DNA from: Botryosphaeria dothidea
Taxonomy: Eukaryota; Ascomycota; Dothideomycetes; Botryosphaeriales; Botryosphaeriaceae
DNA: 64,000 bases
NCBI GenBank assembly: GCA_011503125.2
Contig: WWBZ02000082.1
Location: 248,001-312,000 of the forward strand
Reading direction: 5' to 3'
Shown piece by piece: positions 33,503 to 44,611 of the stretch. A model generated the notes under the pieces. That model worked only from the letters and a program-made list of their open reading frames with translations, ran no database searches and was not told the origin of the DNA. Position numbers and translations under genes: made by a program. Within the stretch, counting starts at the first letter, position 1. Each line of letters begins with the position of its first letter.

Positions 33503-35361
33503 TCAATAGCCTGGATACGGATTAGTACAACTTCAGATCAATCTTGCAGAGATATGTGCTTACCACTCTGCTCCTTCCTATTCGCGGCTCCATTCTCTCC
33601 TCCACCTTCGCCATCTTCCTTGCGGTTTTCGCCACCTTTCTCAGCCTCGCCTCTCGCGGCCATAATGCCCTCTGCATCACCTCTCAAACGCTCAAAATAA
33701 GCTTTGATATCTTCGGCACCAACTGGAGTTCCGCTCTCCGCGAATGGCTTCAAGAAATCTTTCACCTTGTCCTTCAAGTGGTTGTACACCATGACACCCT
33801 CGATTGCTCGCACACGGTCCATGTTTGACAGTGCTGCTTCACCACGGTCAAGTAAGGAGCGACTGCCCACACTACCGGTTCCGGGTGGGTCAGCATCGTC
33901 GGACTCAGACACAGGAGGCTCATAAACATCTTCTTCCTCGAGGAGGTACGGATGTTGGGTAAGCAGAGGAAAGCAAGCCGGACAGCGGCAGATCTGATCT
34001 CGGAAATCCTCCTTGAGGAAAAGAGTGAGTTGCCCTGTCGGTGCGGGGGGAAGGTTGGAATAATGGCAGATTGCCTTAGTGGACCTGGGATTTGCTGGTG
34101 TGTCGAGCGAGGTAGGAATATCATTCAACGGCTCCTGAGAGTTGCGCTGTCGCTTGGTTGCTTCAGTCTCTGGCGCGACTGCATCCTCGGACTCTGGCGC
34201 TTTGCGCTTCTTTGAGGACGACTCTTCAGTCGACGCTGTAGCAGATGGGACTCCTGGAGTCTTTTCCTTATTCTCTTGCACACCCTTCTTGGCATCTCCG
34301 CCCTCCTGGTAATAGACGGGAGATAGGAAGCCAGGAGCGGCAGCATATCGCTTGATCCATGGGAATGCCTCAACACACTTATAACAGATCAAGTGCTCGA
34401 AAGCATCCTCGTCTGGAAATCCAACCGGAAGAGGGAGCTCGTCTTCGGCGATTTCATCGGTGGCATCCTCACCACTTCCTTCCCCAGGCTTTGCGGTGTG
34501 TCCATTGGCCTGAGCTGCAGAGTCTACTTTAACTCCATCTGCATCCTTTTCGCTAGCACTGTTGATAGTCTCTCCGTCGACCTTTCCCTCCGCTGTCTTG
34601 CTCGTCCCTTTCTTGTACCAATCGCGAGGCAAGCCTACAAGACACTCAGGGTGCCACCAGTCTTCGCCACATCCACCATCCTCAACAGTGCCTAATCCGA
34701 GACACTGGAACATTGTACCCTTCTCCTCATGCGCGTTATATTCTTGACCACATCCGCAGAAACGATTGCGGTAGTTATGGTCGTAATGATTGCTTGGTGC
34801 GGGACTTTCGGCGCGAACGTCGCCCTTGATACCTGTAGCCTCGTTGACTCTCAGCGTACAGGGGCTGTCTGACTGAATGCGCGTCGTGCCACAGTCGCAC
34901 ACGAAGTTGCGCTTGGCAAAGAGTTCAACCAGCTGATGCTCGCCATGGCAAGAAACGTGGCAGGAATAGCAGACACCGGCAGGTATATACGGTTCGGAAG
35001 GGTCATCGGGCGGAGGGTTGCAGGTAAGACAGGACCATGCCTTCTGTCGTAGAGGACCGAGCGGACGCGAGCAGGTATCAAATTGCTGCAGTAGTCAGCA
35101 TCGTCATGTTGGAGGCTGTGACCTTGGCACGGCGCTTTAGCCGGAGGTAAGGACTTACGTATGGAAGAACCTCGCGTGCATCAGCTTCAAGCTGGAGCTG
35201 ACTGTTGATGAACCTGGATCGCATCCGTATCAGCAAAGCGATCTCAAGCCGCGAGGGCCGCGGGCGCATGCGGTGACGTACTCTTGCGCAGTCTGCGAGG
35301 TATCGGAATTTTGAGAGATGCTGTCGGAGCGCGACAGCCTACGAGGCGTGTCCTCGGCCAT
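33503..35361 (-). CDS. UBR7/Mlo2-like protein with UBR box and PHD-type zinc finger
   Basis: Putative E3 ubiquitin ligase or chromatin-linked factor, homologous to human UBR7 and fission yeast Mlo2. Exons 35361-35282, 35213-35159, 35085-33564 and 33510-33503 give 554 residues. The UBR box (about 50-116) shows CSRPLGPLRQKAWSCLTC, CYSCHVSCHGEHQLVELF and FVCDCGTTR. An atypical PHD finger (about 142-190) follows with NRFCGCGQEYN, FQCLGL, WWHPECLVGLP, then ICYKCVEAFPWI further on. A Ser/Lys/Glu-rich linker and a conserved AICHYSNLPP / LFLKEDFRDQICRC block near 355-385 precede a charged tail. The last exon is only 8 nt (GCTATTGA), giving the end EQSGY; its intron has a perfect GTAAGC donor and TACTAAT branch site. 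There is no RING or HECT domain. MCM2 is head to head 500 bp away. Confidence 0.88.
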
Positions 35362-35861
35362 GATCAGGGCAGCGCGCAGCGACAGCGACAATGATGCGCG
35401 TGAAATTGAAGCAGAGGAAGTTTGTTGTTGTTGCGGAGGCTGACGGTATAGATGACGAGCCGCGGATGCGCAGAGTCAGCGGCGCAGGACGCCATGCGAC
35501 GCGCCTGCTGCCCCGTGCCATCCCGGCGCCCGCCAAGAAACCACTTTACGCGCTTTTTCGCCGGTCGACGCGCCTCGCGTCTCTTTCGCGCATCTAGCTG
35601 GTCTCCTCTTCCCTCCACTCCACTTCAGCTCCCAAATCACGCAAATACACCCTCATCACTCACACAACATCTTAAGTTACTGTCATCACCCTGCTTCCCC
35701 GCTGCACAGGCTTTTATCAAAATTACCCACCACTTGATACCCCATGAGGTAACGCTCCAGCCCTGGAGAGATCCGCTCGGACCTCCTGCAACCGCCAAAA
35801 CGCTGTTGCCAAAGATTCCTTCAGCGCGCTGACGCGCAACAGTTCACCACTACGGCCCAGC
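35362..35861. promoter_or_regulatory. Divergent promoter UBR7-like / MCM2 with E2F/MBF-like sites
   Basis: 500 bp between start codons. A cluster of G1/S-type elements lies at 35545-35591: TTTACGCGC (35545-35553), GACGCGCC (35567-35574) and TTTCGCGC (35584-35591, a perfect E2F/MBF core). They sit about 270-320 bp before the MCM2 start codon. MCM genes in fungi are classic MBF targets, so this fits, but binding is inferred. Confidence 0.5.
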
Positions 35862-38547
35862 ATGTCGTCCGCCAATCGCGGCACTCCCAGAGCGAACCGT
35901 CGCAAGCGGTCGCGCGAGCCCGACGATGATATCCCCTCGTCTGCGGGGCAATTCCCGCCCTCCAGCCGTAAGTGCAAATTAGCCCTGTCGCAACATACAA
36001 TGCGCTAACTATCACTGAAGCACCTGCATCCTCTCCGCCCGTACTCCCTCGCGATGATATTGAGGACACTCTTGACGTAGATGAGGAAGACCTTATCGGC
36101 GATATCGACGATGCCGATGAGATGGCCGAGGATGAAGCTGGCATCGACCTGTTTGCCGACAATTTCGAGAGAGATTACCGCGAGCGCGAGAACGATGCCT
36201 ACGATGAGCGGGACATTGACGACGAGGGCGACTACGACGACCTGGACTTGGCCGCCAGGAGACAGCTTGAAGCCCGTCTAAACCGCCGCGACAGAGAACT
36301 GGCCCGCCAGCGTCAGATGCCCGCGGCGTACCTGCAAGATGATGATGATGACATTGGAGCTCTGTCGAAACAGCCACGCCGCCGTAGGCACCGTTATGAT
36401 GAGGATCAGGACGATATGGATTTGGACGCCAACATCATGGACGAGGAACTCTCGCTTGAGGCTCTGCAAGACGTCAAGGCCGCCAGTTTGACCGACTGGG
36501 TCGCCCAGCTGGCAGTGCACAAGACGATTGCCCGTGAATTCAAGTCCTTTCTGACTGAGTACACTGATGAGCATGGAACGTCGGTTTACGGAACCCGCAT
36601 CCGTACTCTGGGTGAAGTTAACGCGGAGTCTCTGGAGGTCTCATTCGACCATCTCGCCGAATCAAAGGCTACGCTTGCCTACTTTCTGGCCAACGCACCT
36701 TCAGAGATGCTGAAGATCTTCGACCAGGTTGCGATGGATGTCACTCTTCTGCACTACCCCGACTACGAGCGCATCCACTCGGAAATTCATGTTCGCATCA
36801 CGGACCTGCCAGTCCAATACACCCTCCGTCAACTCCGCCAGAGCCATTTGAACTGCCTTGTCCGTGTTAGCGGAGTTGTCACGCGCCGCAGTGGCGTATT
36901 CCCACAGCTGAAATACGTCAAATTTGACTGCACCAAGTGCGGTGTCACTCTTGGTCCTTTCCCTCAGGATTCCAATGTCGAGGTGAAGATCTCTTTCTGT
37001 CAACACTGTCAATCCAAGGGTCCTTTCACTCTCAATGCCGAGAGAACTGTTTACAGGAATTACCAAAAACTCACTCTCCAAGAATCTCCTGGAACGGTTC
37101 CAGCAGGAAGACTTCCGCGCCACCGTGAGGTGATCCTTCTTTGGGATTTGATCGATTCAGCAAAGCCGGGAGAGGAAGTGGAGATTACTGGTATCTATCG
37201 CAACAACTACGACGCCCAGCTCAACAACAAGAACGGTTTCCCCGTTTTTGCCACCATTCTCGAGGCGAACTACGTCGCAAAGTCACATGATCAGCTCGCT
37301 GGCTTCCGCTTAACTGAGGAGGACGAGCGCGAGATCCGGGCTCTTTCCAAGGACCCTAAGATCGTTGACAAGATTGTCAACTCCATCGCACCCAGCATTT
37401 ACGGGCACACCGACATCAAGACCGCAGTTGCGCTATCGCTATTTGGTGGTGTCAGTAAAGTCGCTCAGGGCAAGCACGCCATCCGCGGTGATATCAACGT
37501 CCTGCTTCTTGGTGACCCTGGTACTGCGAAGTCCCAGATTCTCAAGTACGTCGAGAAGACTGCTCACAGGGCTGTCTTTGCCACTGGCCAGGGTGCTAGT
37601 GCCGTGGGTTTGACTGCTAGTGTCCGTCGTGATCCCATGACTAGCGAGTGGACGCTCGAGGGTGGTGCAATGGTGCTTGCTGACAGGGGCACTTGCTTAA
37701 TTGATGAGTTCGACAAAATGAACGATCAGGATAGGACGTCTATTCACGAAGCCATGGAGCAGCAGACTATCTCCATCTCCAAGGCGGGAATCGTCACTAC
37801 TCTTCAAGCTCGTTGTGCCATCATTGCCGCAGCGAATCCAATCGGCGGGCGCTACAACAGCACCATCCCCTTTTCGCAGAACGTGGAGCTGACCGAACCC
37901 ATTCTGTCCCGTTTCGACATCCTCTGCGTTGTCCGGGATACTGTCGACCCCAGCGAGGACGAGCGCCTGGCCAACTTCGTCGTTAACTCTCACGGTCGTG
38001 CTCATCCGGTCAATGCTGCTGCCAACCCCAACTCCATGGAGATTGACGGCGATGGCGAGGCCTCGCAAGACAAGGAGGGCGAGATCCCACAAGAACTCAT
38101 CCGCAAGTACATCTTGTACGCGCGCGAGAAGGTGTTCCCCAGGCTGTACCAAATAGACCAGGATAAGGTCGCCAGGCTCTTCGCCGACATGCGTCGCGAG
38201 TCTCTCGCAACGGGCGCTTACCCCATCACCGTAGGTCTACTCCTACACATGATTACTTCTTTGGTCTTCTACATCGAACAATTACTGATCATCAATTGCA
38301 ACAGGTCCGTCACCTCGAAGCCATCATGCGTATCAGCGAGTCGTTCGCAAAGATGCGTCTGTCGGAGTATTGTAATTCAACGGACATCGATCGGGCCATC
38401 GCCGTGGCCGTCGATTCGTTTGTCGGATCGCAGAAGGTGTCGTGTAAGAAAGCCCTCTCCAGGGCATTTGCCAAGTACACCCTCGCCCGTCCTGGTGCTG
38501 TTCGCAACCCTAGTTTGAGGAATGCTCAGGTGAGGGTCAACGCTTGA
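35862..38547 (+). CDS. mcm2: DNA replication licensing factor MCM2
   Basis: Subunit of the MCM2-7 replicative helicase, loaded at origins in G1. Exons 35862-35967, 36021-38230 and 38305-38547 give 852 residues. The N-terminus is acidic, with histone-binding character ([19 protein letters not shown]). The zinc finger is at about 339 (CTKCG ... [10 protein letters not shown]). The AAA+ core has Walker [10 protein letters not shown] about 532, Walker [10 protein letters not shown] about 594, sensor 1 [10 protein letters not shown] and the arginine finger SRFDILCVV about 664. [20 protein letters not shown] near the end is the C-terminal MCM2-specific helical region. Every catalytic element is intact. 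The two introns have donors GTAAGT and GTAGGT. E2F/MBF-like sites in the promoter suggest G1/S expression. Confidence 0.96.
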
Positions 38548-40528
38548 GGGGTGGATCCAACCGAAAAGCGGGCTGGTAACGGGTAATGGTAAAACGGCAC
38601 GAGTGAAGAAAAATGAGATTACGAAGAGATTGAAGGCTGCATGACTGTGGGGACAGGCGCGCGAGCTGTCCGTGCTAATGACGGAGAAAAGAGCGCGATA
38701 CCCGCTTTCTCCATCCCTATCGCTGTTCTTTTCTCCGGGATGTGGGGAAAGGTGAAAAGTCTGGGGCAAAAGAAAGCATGATGGTTCGTCGGCTGGATGC
38801 CCGCGAGTGGATGATGATAGACAGGAGTATGTGACATCATATCATTCACAGATCGTTGGTGCTGGGAAGGTAGCATTCATGCAGACAGGAGAGTGTGAGA
38901 GAAAAGGCGGGTGGCTGGATTGGTCTGGGCAGCTGTTAAGGCGCCCCAAAGAGACAAGAAAAGGTGCGAATATTTTTCGAGTATTTGCGATAATTTTTTT
39001 TTGCGCCGCGTCAGCAAGGATGTGTGGAACGGATCCAGGTACACTGTTATACGTAGGGCTGCATTTGACTTTCTTGTGTTGTCCGTACAAATTCATGCTA
39101 TTGCTATTTATGACCTGCAAGACTGTCGGATTCTAAAAAGTGGTCTGCTTTTGTTTTTCCCCGCGCATGTTGACGTAGCGGATTTGAACATGGCCTGCGG
39201 CGAGGAAGTCAATTCGAGCAAGCCATAACTAGAAGAAAAAATGCGGAGGATTTGTATTTCTGTTACGGATATAGACCCACAGTGGCTGAATGTAGAAGCG
39301 GTTGTTGGGATAGTAGGTGTGTACCTGAATCCAGGCACCCCTTGGCCGAAAACACTGGTCCCTCACATCAGCGGACGAGACTAACGAAAGGGGAGATCAG
39401 TAGGGTGCTGGATCATGCCTAGAGACATTGAAAAGAGGTGGTAACTGTAAAGAGTAATGATCCATGAGTAGCAACAGCGTCCAAGGCCGTCGGACAAAGA
39501 TCAGATCGACGAAGATTAACCGCCAAGCTCAACACTTCAGCCAAGGAGAGGAAATCATTCCTGAAAATCAGTTGTAGGGGCAAGGGCAGATCTTGACGAG
39601 TGTCAATGCTTGACAGATACGGTTCCGACAAGGTGTGTGAGAGAGGAAGGTACAAGGTCCAGCCCCACCGGTCGCCGGCAGAGGCGCTCGATCCCCCAGA
39701 ATATCCATATCCTCTACCGGGAACGGAATCCCACTATTTACCTGATCGAGTTATATCATTGTCAATTATGTACCAGCCATACACCTCGTTAAGCCGATCT
39801 GTAACATGCGACCAGCGGTCGCCGTCGTTTCAGCCCCAGAAGCTTGGCCGGGCGCCTATTTGCGGTGCGAGGTATCAACGACATGCTTCATCTTCTGCTC
39901 CACAATGCCTCATCCCGGTCTCATACCTGCATACACGAGACACGGATGGAAGAGTACCCGCGCAATGGTGTGGCTATGTTTGCATAACTTGGAACGCAAG
40001 AATGGAAAATTCACACATGTCGTTTTTGGCGGGAAAAGGTGCAAAGGAAAATCCAGCTCCGTTGGTCAGGAATGACGCCTTTCTAGTTGATATTCTAGAG
40101 CCGCTCTTCTGCTGTGGACAAGACAGACGTTGAAAGCGACCAGAGAATTGACAACCGACTAGAACAAGAGCGTCTCCTCTACCAGCGGAACCGGCCGCAT
40201 TTCTAAACAAAAGCCACTAGATGAGGGGTTATGTGTGTATCATACAACAAAAATCTCGATTTCCTTCCCTCAAAGTTCGTGAAATAAGCCAAAAACTGCA
40301 AGTTAAATTGTCATAAACGTACCAGGAGAGGCGATGTGAACACCAGTGGTAACCGGCTCGCTGTGCCCAGCATCTGCAACCCCAGAGTTTCGCCCAATCC
40401 TCTCTTTCCTCCATACCAAGAAATACTTACCCGCGATGCTGGACACTCGGGTATAATGAGTGTAAAGCAGGGCTTCGTGATTTTTTCCCAAATCAAGGCC
40501 GGTCCATCCTCTTCCTCACGTTCTTCGC
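38548..40528. other. Convergent intergenic region, 2 kb
   Basis: Lies between MCM2 (+) and the secreted Gly/Asn/Gln-rich protein (-). A frame at 39600-40133 is open for 177 codons but has no recognisable domain, poor codon regularity and no plausible splice partners. I treat it as chance. Nothing else is seen. Confidence 0.5.
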
Positions 40529-40760
40529 CTAAGCGACAAAGGCACGCTCAGCGAACTTCTTGCGGCCGCCGAAGCCACCGAAGCCACCGCCGAATCCATT
40601 ACCACCGGTCCTGCGGCCGGTACCCTGTCCGCCGCCGAAACCACCGAAGCCACCCTGCTGGCCGCCCTGCTGGCCACCCTGGTTCTGGCCCTGGTTCTGG
40701 CCCTGGTTGTTGCCGCCGTTGTTGCCGCCGTTGTTGTTGCCTCCATTGTTGTTACCTCCG

Positions 40761-40796
<36 letters not shown>

Positions 40797-41790
40797 CCGT
40801 TGCCCTATGGAAAATTAATAAACATATTTGAAGACTAGATGCCCGTTTTACGTACCTGGCCAACAGTGAACTTGGTGCAGTCGTCCTGTGCGCCACGCTG
40901 AGCGACGGGCATGAGAACGGGCTGATGGTTGGAAGCGGAGGACATGGTGCAGACACGGTAGGTACCAGCTGGCAGACCACCGTCAACAGTAGCAGCGAGC
41001 AGACCCTGGCCGTTACCGGCATCGTTGATACCCTTGAAGAAAGCGAACTGGGAAGCGTCGAGAGCCTGCGTCGGGGTGAACGAGCCACCCATGTCCTGGA
41101 CAGTGACGTGAGTGTGTCCGATGACTTGCCCGCTGCCGTCCAGATCCTGGGGTGCTGCGTAGTAGGTATTGTCGGGGTTCGTGAACGAGCCGGCGGCGAG
41201 ATTGGCGGTTTGGACCTGGATATCGAAATCCTGGTTCTCCTGGATGTCCTCGTTCGGCTGGGGCGAAACGATGATAGACGAGACCATCTTGTTCTGCGCG
41301 GGAATCTTGCCCATAACAATACCGTTGCAAGAGCCCCCCTGGACCTGAAGACCGTTGGTCAAGGTCTCACCGGAACAGAAGTTGATGAAGTTGGCGTTGT
41401 CCCTGTCATCTGTTAGATCTGAGCTCATCCAACAGAGTTCATGCTTGTATCTTACGTTGCGGAGTCAGCCTGACCCGCCTCAGCGTTACCATCTTGACCA
41501 GTGCTCTGGGAAGCATCCTGCACGTTGTTCGGGTCCAGGGCGAGCTGGTTGTTGTTGTTGCCACCGTTATTGTTGTTGTTGTTGTTGTTCCCGCCGTTGT
41601 TGCCACCGTTGTTTTGGCCCTGGTTCTGTCCCTGGTTCTGTCCCTGGTTCTGTCCCTGGTTCTGTCCGTTTTGACCTTGACCACCAAAGCCCTGGCCGCC
41701 AAAGCCACCGAAACCGCCCTGAGCGCGGACAACGCGGACGTTGGTGAAGCCTAGGACGGCGACGATGAGAGCAAGTTCGGAGAAACGCAT
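40529..41790 (-). CDS. Secreted Gly/Asn/Gln-rich protein with conserved core (often misnamed 'ribosomal protein S17')
   Basis: Exons 41790-41456, 41402-40856 and 40804-40529 give 385 residues. The N-terminal signal peptide (about 1-23) has the hydrophobic run LALIVAVLGF. A GFGGQG/NQGQ/NGGN low-complexity region follows, then a conserved core (about 112-293) with ANFINFCSGETLTNGLQVQG, YYAAPQDLDGSGQVIGHTHV, FFKGINDAGNGQGLL, YRVCTMSSASNHQPVLMPVA and DDCTKFTVGQ. A second Asn- then Gly-rich tail ends GGRKKFAERAFVA. This core is well conserved in ascomycetes. As I recall, databases often call it ribosomal protein S17, which cannot be right for a secreted protein unrelated to uS17/eS17. Even cysteine spacing suggests disulphides. 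A cell-wall or extracellular-matrix role is likely but unproven. Intron 1 has tandem acceptors; only the second (ATGACAG) keeps the frame. Confidence 0.85.
40760..40795. repeat. GTT(12) trinucleotide run encoding poly-Asn
   Basis: Twelve perfect GTT units on the plus strand, read as AAC (Asn) on the minus strand in the C-terminal exon of the secreted protein. A similar interrupted run is at 41548-41589 in the N-terminal exon. Length polymorphism is likely. Confidence 0.9.
41618..41677. repeat. 12-bp tandem repeat, five perfect copies
   Basis: The unit CCCTGGTTCTGT is repeated five times without change, encoding (NQGQ)n on the minus strand in the N-terminal low-complexity region of the secreted protein. 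Confidence 0.95.
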
Positions 41791-43663
41791 GGCTGCTGAG
41801 GTGTTGACTCGTGGGGAGGCGTAACGAATAAGTCGCAATAGAAATTAGAAAAAGAGCGTACTCCGGCTAGCGGGAAAGACGCAGGTGGAACGAAATAGGG
41901 CAGACACGCTCAACGTAGTCTGGGTATAAAGTAAAGCGAGTAGGGAAAAAGGAGCGGATGCCTCCAATGAGCAACTCTTTAAACTCAGAATTGCGGAATG
42001 GACAGGACGATGAGCGGGGACAGCAGGATTGATCAAGTGGGAGCAGCCCTTATTAGTCCTTGGCAGCCTGACATGGTAGCCTTACCTGCCAGCGCCTCTT
42101 CATGCACTATAGCAACATTGGTATGCCGCAAAAGAGGCTGAGGAGGCAATCTGAACGCTATGAAACCCGTCATGAGGGCGAAGCTGTCTCACGAAGCATG
42201 GCAGATGGCCGGCACCCGATTGCCAGGCATCTGGCAGAAGGCGGCGCAGAATTGGAATTCTGGGGAAAAGCGCTGGCGGCAAGGCATTGACGGAAACGGG
42301 TACTGTGTGAGATGCAGCTGTGGTGGAGTTGTACCTGAGACCATTAGGGTTTTGAGCGGGTTAGTCAGCGCGCTCCGCTCCTCTCGCAGCGGCGGGCGTG
42401 AGCGGCTGCAAAAGCTTGATCGTCCCGCAGGTGTCTGAGGCTCGACAACCTTTAATTATCCTCGCAGCGACGATGACGGGCGGGATGCAGCAGCGGCGAA
42501 GGCCTTCCTGGCCCGGCGGACGCATGAGGCGGTGGCCCTGGCACGAATTGACGTCGGTAGGCGAGCGCTTTGAAATCGGGCAAGGCGCGCGTAGCTTGAC
42601 AATGCTTATCTCGCTGAGCAGGCTGCTGGTGCCGAGCGCGTTGGCACTTGGCGGCGTATGAGGACGGTGGGCTCTGTTCATTGCGCGCGAGAAGGCCCAC
42701 CGTCGCCCTCAGCGGTCGAGAAGGCGCGCGCTGACCTAGCGAGCCTCAGCGCGCAGCAGAGCCCGCACAGGGAAGGCACTGCCTGCCACCCTGCCCACCG
42801 GACGTGCGCTCCGCCATGTCGGGCGGAAGCTGCAGGCATGCTCTTCTCCGCGCCGCTCGCTCTTCCCCTTGGTGCCTGACTAGTCCTGAATCGACTGGCC
42901 GTCGAGACCCCCGCCATCTCGTCAGCGTCAGCGCGCCCATCCTGCCACTGTGCCTGCACCGGCCTGCCTTCATCCGATCGCAACACTGCGAAACTCGTGT
43001 TCGATGAAATTGAGCCTCCTCGCCCATTTTATGCTGACGACATGACTGCTGGCAACGATGCTCACCGGTGAGAATGCCTGTCCACACCCTGCCCGGCTGC
43101 GAGCCGCCGTGCCGTCGCATACCGCAAGATTGCCAGCAAGGAGCGTTTTTCCGTATTCGGCAGGCGACCATCGGCGCGCCGCTGTGACGACCTTTTTTGC
43201 ATCCCCCAGCGCTCATCGCTGGTCGGCAGGCCAGACGCTGGCCGCCCACCCGTCCCCCCTCCACCAGGCGGGGCTCCTCGTGCCATGTGGAATTTTTGGA
43301 CCTGCGGCCTCGGAGCCGCGTGAAAACTCGGAGCTCCACAGCAAACGACGAAAATTAAAATGCCCGTGTTATCCAATATCGACAAGGCCGTTAGCATCGT
43401 TTGCCACGGCTTTGGAGACACCGGTCCTCGGTAAGTGCGCCCCTGACCCAGCAGTGATGTGCGGGGAGAGGCAAATATCACGCAACGCACGGACGGCACT
43501 GCAGAAGCTTCTGCCAGCATTGGGCGCCTTGCAAGTGAGGCCATAAAGAGCGTGGGGGATAAGGCACGTGTGATTGTAGTAATGATCGTGGCACAGCCTT
43601 TATCATTCCGCTGCCATCATTTGGCCCTGCAAAGAGCCGACTGTCTGCCAATGGCGCCGGCCA
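41791..43663. other. Intergenic region, 1.9 kb
   Basis: Upstream of the secreted-protein gene and downstream of the PhzF-like gene. GC-rich, with short frames in all phases and no recognisable product. The left 250 bp should hold the secreted-protein promoter. Confidence 0.5.
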
Positions 43664-44611
43664 TCACACCGCAAGAGTCCCGTCCATAACTTCTACTGCT
43701 GCGCCGCGTAGCTGCACTGATTCGATTTCGCCCCGAGTCTTGGCCAGCGACACTCGCACACCTATCTCGCTCCTCCGGCCCATCTCTACTCCTTGCGTAA
43801 TAGCGTACCGGTGCGTTTGTCCGGCAACACCCTCCTTGAGCGACAGGAAGCAAGCCAATGCGCTAGCAGCGGAGCCCGTTGCTGGGTCCTCCAGGGCCCC
43901 TTCGACCATCCGAGTACGAAGATTCCGCGTTCCGTCTGCTGAGTCCGCCAAACGGAAGTAAAAGTAAAGCGCCACAAACGACTGGTCCCAATCTTCGTCC
44001 AATGCTACGTCGACCGAGAAAGTTCCTGTGGCTGCCGCGTTGAGCGTTGCTAGGCTGTCGACATCGATGAGTGCAAATGTCATGCCCTTGACAATAGACA
44101 CCAACGGCATCTGCTCAGGCACGCGGGGCATGTTCAGAGAGAAGAGGATCGCTATTGACGGCTGTATCTTGAGCAGAAGGGACCGAGACAGGGTCTCCCG
44201 ATGGATATGCACATTGTGGGGAATGTCCGCCGTGGCTTCGCCCTCCGAGGTGAGGTACTCGAGTCGAATTTCACCGGCTTTTGTGATGAATGAACCCTGG
44301 ATAATTCCCGCGCCGTCGGCCTGACCAGCCAGCTGGGAAAGAACCAGGCAAGCCGTCCCAATGGTAGGGTGCCCTGCGAAGGGAACTTCCGCTGTGGTCA
44401 GGAAGATATCAATCTTCCATGTGTTTTCGTTGCCTTGGCGCTCGTGGAGAAAGACAGTCTCCGAATAATTGAATTCTTTGGCGAGGAGCAGTTTGTGGTC
44501 CTGACTCAGTGAGACCTGCGCGGGGACCTTCACTACTGCAAGTGGATTGCCGGCAAATCTTTGGCGCGCGAACACATCGAGCGTGGTGAATGGCAGACGG
44601 GTTGCAGCCAT
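43664..44611 (-). CDS. PhzF-like isomerase/epimerase family protein
   Basis: One exon and 315 residues, the usual length for the PhzF family (diaminopimelate-epimerase fold). The first half has FTTLDVFARQRFAGNPLAVV, then EFNYSETVFLH, whose Glu51 corresponds to the catalytic Glu of PhzF, and VPFAGHPTIGTACLVL. The second half has the hallmark EDPATGSAASALACFL (about 241-256). Both halves of the active site are intact. Bacterial PhzF isomerises an intermediate of phenazine synthesis, but eukaryotic members act on other, mostly unknown substrates. No phenazine or other secondary-metabolism genes are near, so a phenazine role is not supported. The start begins MAATRLPFTT, fitting the family N-terminus. 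Confidence 0.9.
   Translation of the reverse strand: MAATRLPFTTLDVFARQRFAGNPLAVVKVPAQVSLSQDHKLLLAKEFNYSETVFLHERQGNENTWKIDIFLTTAEVPFAGHPTIGTACLVLSQLAGQADGAGIIQGSFITKAGEIRLEYLTSEGEATADIPHNVHIHRETLSRSLLLKIQPSIAILFSLNMPRVPEQMPLVSIVKGMTFALIDVDSLATLNAAATGTFSVDVALDEDWDQSFVALYFYFRLADSADGTRNLRTRMVEGALEDPATGSAASALACFLSLKEGVAGQTHRYAITQGVEMGRRSEIGVRVSLAKTRGEIESVQLRGAAVEVMDGTLAV

Noticed and set aside
35862..38518. MCM2 reading through its second intron to a stop at 38518
   Set aside because: The read-through end loses the conserved C-terminal helical region, which is recovered in phase by splicing 38230 to 38305.
39600..40133. 177-codon plus-strand frame between MCM2 and the secreted protein
   Set aside because: No conserved motif, irregular composition and no neighbouring exons. 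A gene cannot be supported without transcript data.
43664..44611. Phenazine or other secondary-metabolite cluster around the PhzF-like gene
   Set aside because: No synthase, transporter, regulator or tailoring gene lies nearby. PhzF-like proteins are common outside phenazine pathways.
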